From JANXVY01 sp034408685 (GTDB taxonomy: Bacteria > Pseudomonadota > Alphaproteobacteria > Rhizobiales > Hyphomicrobiaceae), in the NCBI GenBank assembly GCA_034408685.1, contig JAWXCP010000124.1:1-10679 (forward strand): DNA of 10,679 bases, given 5' to 3'. Made by a program: the position numbers and the translations under genes. This document shows, one piece after another, positions 6,638 through 10,679 of the stretch (position 1 is the first letter of the stretch; each line of letters opens with the position of its first letter). The notes beneath the pieces were generated by a model. It did not search any database, had not been told where the DNA came from, and was given only the letters and a program-made list of their open reading frames with translations.

Positions 6638-6658
6638 GAACTCTAGCGCATGGAGTTC
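6638..6658. other. Short inverted repeat between convergent genes
   Basis: GAACTC (6638-6643) and GAGTTC (6653-6658) pair around a 9-base loop in the gap between two convergent transcription units. The position suits a bidirectional terminator, but the stem is only 6 pairs and there is no T-run, so support is weak. Confidence 0.25.
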
Positions 6659-6788
6659 TCGCGCAGATTGAGATTCCGAAGGTCGCGGTCGCCGCCGGTG
6701 ATCTCGTCGGCTTGTCCACAGTCATGGCGAGCGCGAGGAACTTGTCTTGATCCACATCACGCGGGTCGTTCCAGTATCCGTTGGTCAC
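6643..6788 (-). pseudogene. Small ORF coupled to the peptidase gene by a GTGA overlap, probably frameshifted
   Basis: The GTG at 6788 shares four bases (GTGA) with the TGA stop of the peptidase-like gene, the usual geometry for translational coupling. The peptide starts (M)TNGYWNDPRDVDQDKFLALA and continues MTVDK. Staying in this frame gives a poorly coding stretch that runs to 6534 and overlaps the 3' end of the convergent gene. Restoring one base near 6710 gives ADEITGGDRDLRNLNLRENS followed by MR and a stop at 6643. That continuation has strongly G/C third positions (19 of 22 codons), as in local genes. The repaired product would be about 48 residues, hydrophilic and unlike anything I recognise. 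An immunity or inhibitor role is suggested only by its place after the peptidase. Confidence 0.45.
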
Positions 6789-8737
6789 GGTCTGAGCCGG
6801 CCCTCGACATAGATAACTTGGCCACCGAACCCCCAAAAATGAGGCATGAAGCCTTGAATCGGCTTGGTATAGGCGAAACCCGCAGGATCGATGACGTTAA
6901 AACTACGTAACCCCTGTGAATTTTTCGAGATGCCCGTGACCTCGACCCAATGGCCGGCGCCGCTCACTGTGTCGCCGACGCCGGCGATCACCGGGTTGGC
7001 GCCCGGTTGAGCGAACCTCCGTTCAAGGTCCTCGATCGTCTGATCCACCGCTGCCTTGGCCACCACGCCGTTTCTCCGCAGCAGGGCTTCTAAAGCCCCG
7101 GCAGAGGTACCGTTGACAGGTAGCTGGGCCATAAGCTCAGCCGGATTTACCCCGACACCGAGCCTGTTGAGGATGCTCGAGCAGGAATACTGCCCGCAGC
7201 CTCCCGCGCGGGGCTGAACGGGAAGCACCGGCTCGAATCCTCCCGGCTGAAGCGGTTCCGCCGGCAACAGCAGTTCGATGTCACGGTAAAACTGTCTTAC
7301 CCAGCCAGCGTTTGCCGGACTGGCGCCGCCAGCGCGGGGCCGCTTGACCCGTCGCGCCACTTCTTCTTCCAGCTTTTGCAGGACGCCGGCTGACTGCTCG
7401 ACCTTAGCCGCGAGCCGGGCCCCGGTGGCGCCTTTACCGAACCCGGGCCCGCCAGTGACAGCCGCCTGCAACAGAAAATGCGTAAGCTCGGCCGCCGCCA
7501 CGTCCGGCTCTTGCGCGACCAGCTGGGCCGTTCGAGATACGGAGCTCGCCACCCCGCCTGCAAGCTTGGAGTTGTTCTCATAGGCATTGCCGGTGAGGTA
7601 CCCCCACAAGCCTGTATGCAGGCCGTTCGCGATCTGCGCCGCCGGCACATAAGGCTGTTGCGAAAGAAAGATAAGATCCTGCCGAAGGCCTTTGCCGAGC
7701 GCCGTAAGGAACTTGCTCGTCAGCGGCGGTTGGTAGCGGGCCGCGCGGCCGATCAGCTCGTCAAGCTCGATCAGTGTGGCCCTGCGCCGTGCAACGTCTG
7801 GGCGCTCCGAAGCGGGGCTGGACGAATTTTGCGGCAATTCTTTCGACCCGGGGGTTCGGGACGGCTGACCAAAGCGCGCGGAACCGGCCCCTCCTGGCAG
7901 ACGTCTCAGCAAGCAATTGGCGTCCAGTATTTGTCCTCGCAGATCAAAATTGAGCTGCGGCGTCGTGTCGTGTGGGCATTGAACAACCGCACCCAATTTG
8001 AAAGTGCAGCCGGTTCGGCTTTGCAGGTCTTCCAGGCTAGCCATCTGCACCGCATTGCACGCCGGACGGGGATGGGCGCCGCAGCCATCGAGCTGCGGAT
8101 TATTCATGCAACGTCGTTCGGCGATTTGCTGGGGCGTTTCGGGCACGTAGTCTTCGCCCATCGTCGGTTCTGGAATACCGCGGTTGCGGGACGGGGAAGC
8201 GGAACCGCCGCGACTTACCGGCGGCAGTCCCCCATTGCCTGGCACACCGGAATCGGGACCAGGAGACGCCTGCTTCGTAACGCCGCCCCGCAGGATGATG
8301 CCGCCACCGCCACTCTCTTTGATTCGCCGCATGCACTCGTCGCCTTGCGCGATGAGATCATTGGCGCGCGCCACGCCGACGTTTACCTTTCGAGGGTCCA
8401 TGGGGCGCCGCATGTAAGGCGCCACCTGCTTGATTTCTTCAGTGGCTTGAATGAAATCTCGGACGCAGGGCTCGTACGGAGCCGCCTCGCGCGGAAACTT
8501 TCGCATGGCCTCCTTCCACGCCGGCAGGCTCGACGGATAGTCCGGCTGGAGTCCGAGCTGTGGAGCGCCGGTACCGTTAGCGGCGTCATGACGCACGCTC
8601 TGGGCGGCGCCAGTCACGTCGTAATAATTGTCGCCCTGACCCGCGAACACTTCGTCTCGAACTTGTGCACTCGCTTGGCCCTGCACACCTGCACACCACA
8701 GAGCCCCGAACGACAACATGATGAATACTTGGCGCAT
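6785..8737 (-). CDS. Exported protein with C-terminal papain/C39-like cysteine peptidase domain
   Basis: A protein of 650 residues from ATG at 8737. Residues 1-24 are a Sec signal peptide (MRQVFIMLSFGALWCAGVQG then QASA, cut before Gln25). The mature N-terminal half is hydrophilic, with Pro/Gly-rich linkers and scattered cysteines (RRCMNNPQLDGC and others). A helical, Gly-zipper-like region (about residues 330-440) leads to a basic linker (RRVKRPRAGG). Residues 505-645 form a papain-fold domain of the C39/polymorphic-toxin type: VQPRAGGCGQYSC gives oxyanion Gln508 and catalytic Cys514, GHWVEVTGI gives His596, and NVIDPAG gives Asp617. All four catalytic positions are present, so it is probably an active peptidase, amidase or similar. 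The frame is open upstream to 8893. ATG 8737 is preferred because AGCAGG lies before it and the signal peptide starts there; ATG 8764 is the alternative. It lies 53 bases after its upstream neighbour in an apparent operon. The substrate is unknown. Confidence 0.75.
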   Translation of the reverse strand: MRQVFIMLSFGALWCAGVQGQASAQVRDEVFAGQGDNYYDVTGAAQSVRHDAANGTGAPQLGLQPDYPSSLPAWKEAMRKFPREAAPYEPCVRDFIQATEEIKQVAPYMRRPMDPRKVNVGVARANDLIAQGDECMRRIKESGGGGIILRGGVTKQASPGPDSGVPGNGGLPPVSRGGSASPSRNRGIPEPTMGEDYVPETPQQIAERRCMNNPQLDGCGAHPRPACNAVQMASLEDLQSRTGCTFKLGAVVQCPHDTTPQLNFDLRGQILDANCLLRRLPGGAGSARFGQPSRTPGSKELPQNSSSPASERPDVARRRATLIELDELIGRAARYQPPLTSKFLTALGKGLRQDLIFLSQQPYVPAAQIANGLHTGLWGYLTGNAYENNSKLAGGVASSVSRTAQLVAQEPDVAAAELTHFLLQAAVTGGPGFGKGATGARLAAKVEQSAGVLQKLEEEVARRVKRPRAGGASPANAGWVRQFYRDIELLLPAEPLQPGGFEPVLPVQPRAGGCGQYSCSSILNRLGVGVNPAELMAQLPVNGTSAGALEALLRRNGVVAKAAVDQTIEDLERRFAQPGANPVIAGVGDTVSGAGHWVEVTGISKNSQGLRSFNVIDPAGFAYTKPIQGFMPHFWGFGGQVIYVEGRLRP

Positions 8738-8790
8738 CAGCACGCCCTGCTGGTTCAAGCTCATTGCGTTTCGCAGTCGATTTCGCAGAT

Positions 8791-9732
8791 TCACGGGCAC
8801 CCACGCGAACACAGGGTTTCGGCGTCGACGCAGGCGCCCACCGCGGCGTTCTGCCCAGGAACGTCGGTAGACCCGGCCGTGCCGCTGCGACACATCTCAG
8901 CGCTATAGGCGCAATACTCCGCGCAGGAGCTCGTCCCGCCGGACCCTCGATCGCCGTTGCGTCGCAAGAGGGCGCCCAGCCGTCTTAGCTCGGCATCAAC
9001 TTTTCGATAATGGTCCGCGAGCGTACTGTCGTAGACCTCGCCTTCAGCGACGATGCGCCCATCGATGGCACTGACATAGAGGTTCCTGGCCTCGCGGTTA
9101 CCGGGAACCTTTCCATCAAACGCCCACACGGAAAATCGGGCTACGGACTGCTTCTCCGATGCCGTCAGCCGTGCACCGTCGAAGTTCCGCAAGCCACCGC
9201 GTATGGCAATCGTATGTGCCTCGCGGAAGCCGAGGTTAGCTGGTGGCAGCGGCACCGGACGCGATGAATTCGAACCCTCACGATCGATTATCAGCTGGGG
9301 CTTTCCGAGTTCATCGAACGACTTCCTGAACAGCTCGAGCACGCCGGCCCGCCGCGCCGACTCGATGTCCTCCGGCGACAGAGTATTCACCACGTGTACA
9401 AACGATACGCTCGCCTTCTGGCTTAAGACCGGGAAGAAGAATGAATGGCTGACTGATGCAGGACGATTGCCACTGCTGGACTTGGGCGAAACCTTGATCC
9501 CGTAGAGGAACGCATTCTTGTCTGAGCGGCGAGCAAGTGTGACGGCAGCGGCTTGCAGTTCGACGAGATTGTCCGGCAGCCCATCGGCGCGCAGCTTCAG
9601 GCGCACTTCTGCCGGGTCCTGCGCCGCCTTCCCCGGCGTTGCGAAGGCACACGCGGCGATGAAGAGAAGCAAGAGTGCCACGGTGGCGCGGTCAACTCGG
9701 AATTGAGAGCTTCGATCGGCGCTATATTGCAT
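8791..9732 (-). CDS. Exported protein with mirror-symmetric six-cysteine C-terminus, unknown function
   Basis: A protein of 313 residues from ATG at 9732, chosen because GAGAAG lies 4 bases upstream and a signal sequence begins there. The frame is open to 9927, but that extension overlaps the upstream gene and is low in hydrophobic character. Residues 17-38 are hydrophobic and end in a Sec cleavage region (ATPGKAAQ). IAAC at residues 25-28 could alternatively act as a lipobox. The middle contains LGFREAHTIAIRGGLRNFDG and SVWAFDGKV followed by LYVSAIDGRIVAEGEVYDS, a W-(x)n-V-x-A-x-D-G-x-(I/V) pattern loosely like PepSY-type domains. That similarity is tentative. The last 46 residues carry six cysteines (270, 274, 281, 301, 308, 312) spaced C-x3-C-x6-C-x19-C-x6-C-x3-C. 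It precedes the peptidase-like gene by 53 bases and probably shares its transcript. Confidence 0.7.
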   Translation of the reverse strand: MQYSADRSSQFRVDRATVALLLLFIAACAFATPGKAAQDPAEVRLKLRADGLPDNLVELQAAAVTLARRSDKNAFLYGIKVSPKSSSGNRPASVSHSFFFPVLSQKASVSFVHVVNTLSPEDIESARRAGVLELFRKSFDELGKPQLIIDREGSNSSRPVPLPPANLGFREAHTIAIRGGLRNFDGARLTASEKQSVARFSVWAFDGKVPGNREARNLYVSAIDGRIVAEGEVYDSTLADHYRKVDAELRRLGALLRRNGDRGSGGTSSCAEYCAYSAEMCRSGTAGSTDVPGQNAAVGACVDAETLCSRGCP

Positions 9733-9826
9733 CGTGCTTCTCACGCTGTTGACGCTGGTCAATGAGCAGGGCGGGCGCGACGTTGACGGTGCAGGACGGT
9801 CTGCGACGGAGGTCGCAACCGGCTCG

Positions 9827-10303
9827 CTACCGTCTGCTGCCGCCAGACTCACCTCCGCGGGGGATTGAATCGTCGGATCGCGCTTCCGCAATAGCCCAGA
9901 AATTGAGACCCGCCACGACGGCCCCAATCACGGCGATCATCGACAACAACAAGCTCCGACTCAGCACTCCGACAACTGCGGTCGGAAGACAAGCAGTGGA
10001 GACAGCGACCATTGCGTAGTATGCCTTCGACCGATAACCGTAGCGTCGGGTTAGCAAATAGATAGGGACGCCCAGCACCAACGTCGCAAGGTAAGCCAGG
10101 ACAGAGGACGAGACTAGAAGCCTGGGCCGTGCAATCGTACCGTCGATAAAACCAACACTCTGTGCGAAAATCAATGCGCCGACCGCCGGCGAGGTCGCGA
10201 ACGCAAGGATCGTCCTGTTGCGTCTAGGTACGCGATTCATGATGGGACGCCACCCGTCTTGGGTGTGCTTGGCGGTCTTTTCCAGGAACTTCTCCAAATA
10301 CAT
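9827..10303 (-). CDS. Small inner-membrane protein with four predicted helices, unknown function
   Basis: A protein of 158 residues from ATG at 10303, which has AGG 8 bases upstream. A GTG at 10324 or an ATG at 10240 are alternatives; the latter would place the first helix closer to the start. Four hydrophobic segments are visible, starting TILAFATSPAVGALIFAQSV, VSSSVLAYLATLVLGVPIYL, AYYAMVAVSTACLPTAVVGV and LLLSMIAVIGAVVAGLNFWA. LVLGVPIYLLTRRYGY, a helix ending in a basic loop, is a pattern I have seen in small uncharacterised proteobacterial membrane proteins. The C-terminus is short and hydrophilic. It lies 94 bases upstream of the Cys-rich exported protein gene, same strand, and is the probable first gene of the operon. 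No promoter is clear. Confidence 0.65.
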   Translation of the reverse strand: MYLEKFLEKTAKHTQDGWRPIMNRVPRRNRTILAFATSPAVGALIFAQSVGFIDGTIARPRLLVSSSVLAYLATLVLGVPIYLLTRRYGYRSKAYYAMVAVSTACLPTAVVGVLSRSLLLSMIAVIGAVVAGLNFWAIAEARSDDSIPRGGESGGSRR

Positions 10304-10324
10304 TGGCGATACCTGGCCGGTCAC

Positions 10325-10679
10325 TCCGGCTTCACCTCGGCATCCGGCTTGTCGTCGCGGCCTCCTTCGACTTCAACTTCCTAACTCGATTCGCTGGCGG
10401 CTGTAGGGACAACAAATTCTTCTGGCACACACCAAATCCTCAGCCGAACGCCCTGGGCGCCACAAATTGTAGCGCGATACCGGGGTAGGCTACATCGAGG
10501 AGTGGTGAGCCGCGCGGCGAGGAATTTAGGTCCAACGGCAGCAGATGCATGGCAATCAAGCATCAAGCGATGAAACCTCCGCGGATAGTACTTTCAAACC
10601 ACCTGCCCTGACGCAGTTCGCCGGAAAGGCTTGCCCGAATCCTCCCTTCCCCGCCTTGCAGCACGGTTCGCGAGGGTCA
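10325..10679. other. Right-edge region without a confident gene
   Basis: Only short frames are open. On the minus strand a frame from 10566 reads to TAG at 10381-10383. Beyond that TAG it continues as an acidic 19-residue tail (EVEVEGGRDDKPDAEVKPE) ending at a TGA that overlaps the GTG at 10324 as GTGA. On the plus strand a weak frame opens at 10545. No terminator, repeat or RNA gene was seen. Confidence 0.4.
10545..10679 (+). CDS. Possible N-terminal fragment of an unknown protein at the window edge
   Basis: An open frame of 45 codons from ATG at 10545 to the edge, starting MHGNQASSDETSADSTFKPP. The codon pattern is mixed and there is no good ribosome binding site, so it may be chance. No family recognised. 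Confidence 0.18.
   Translation, partial: MHGNQASSDETSADSTFKPPALTQFAGKACPNPPFPALQHGSRGS

Noticed and set aside
8738..8893. 52-codon upstream extension of the peptidase-like protein
   Set aside because: It overlaps the 3' end of the preceding gene, is Arg-rich, and would bury the signal peptide.
7478..8908. Long plus-strand open frame of 476 codons opposite the peptidase gene
   Set aside because: It is antisense to a protein with a signal peptide and a complete catalytic set. Its own translation is Arg/His-rich with no domain, as expected from the complement of a GC-rich gene.
9733..9927. 65-codon upstream extension of the Cys-motif exported protein
   Set aside because: It overlaps the 3' end of the membrane protein gene. 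The signal sequence and a good ribosome binding site begin at 9732.
1..10679. tRNA, rRNA and CRISPR arrays
   Set aside because: Looked for on both strands by eye; no cloverleaf with a T-loop motif, rRNA signature or spaced direct-repeat array was found.

Overview
The window is GC-rich bacterial DNA. Its coding frames favour G or C at the third position. Gene density is moderate and it carries several secreted proteins plus mobile-element remains. This fits a proteobacterium, probably beta or gamma, but there is no rRNA, tRNA or core gene to fix the taxon. The tail of the large repeat protein resembles a module I associate with Acidobacteria, so that phylum stays open.

Left part (1-1742). The left edge holds the end of an IS66-like insertion sequence, read on the minus strand, with the first 34 codons of its accessory gene tnpA. 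It abuts the truncated 5' part of a TauE/SafE-family permease gene, which also carries a one-base frameshift. Upstream of the permease, same strand, 44 bases away, is a class I SAM-dependent methyltransferase gene broken by an in-frame TAG. Divergent from this decayed pair is an intact GFA/CENP-V-family zinc protein gene (1341-1742).

Middle part (1743-6628). One gene of 1059 codons (1928-5107) encodes a lipoprotein with about twelve calcium-binding FG-GAP/VCBS repeats, an Ig-like domain and an unusual membrane/Gly-rich tail. About 800 bases without a convincing gene follow. On the minus strand this gap holds a 33-base hairpin with the features of group II intron domain V but no reverse transcriptase gene, so it looks like an intron relic. 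A recognisable sigma70-type promoter then precedes a secreted Cys-containing protein of unknown function (5906-6628).

Right part (6643-10303, all minus strand). Four genes lie head to tail: a small four-helix membrane protein, an exported 313-residue protein ending in a mirror-symmetric six-cysteine motif, an exported 650-residue protein ending in a papain/C39-like cysteine peptidase domain (Gln508, Cys514, His596, Asp617), and a short ORF whose GTG start overlaps the peptidase stop as GTGA but which appears frameshifted. The layout looks like an operon for an exported cysteine peptidase or toxin-like effector with accessory proteins. I recognise no established system with this composition, and it is the best candidate here for an undescribed one. 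The last 350 bases hold only weak open frames.

At least three genes carry a single inactivating change (two frameshifts, one nonsense codon). That means either recent decay around mobile elements or base-level errors in the assembly.
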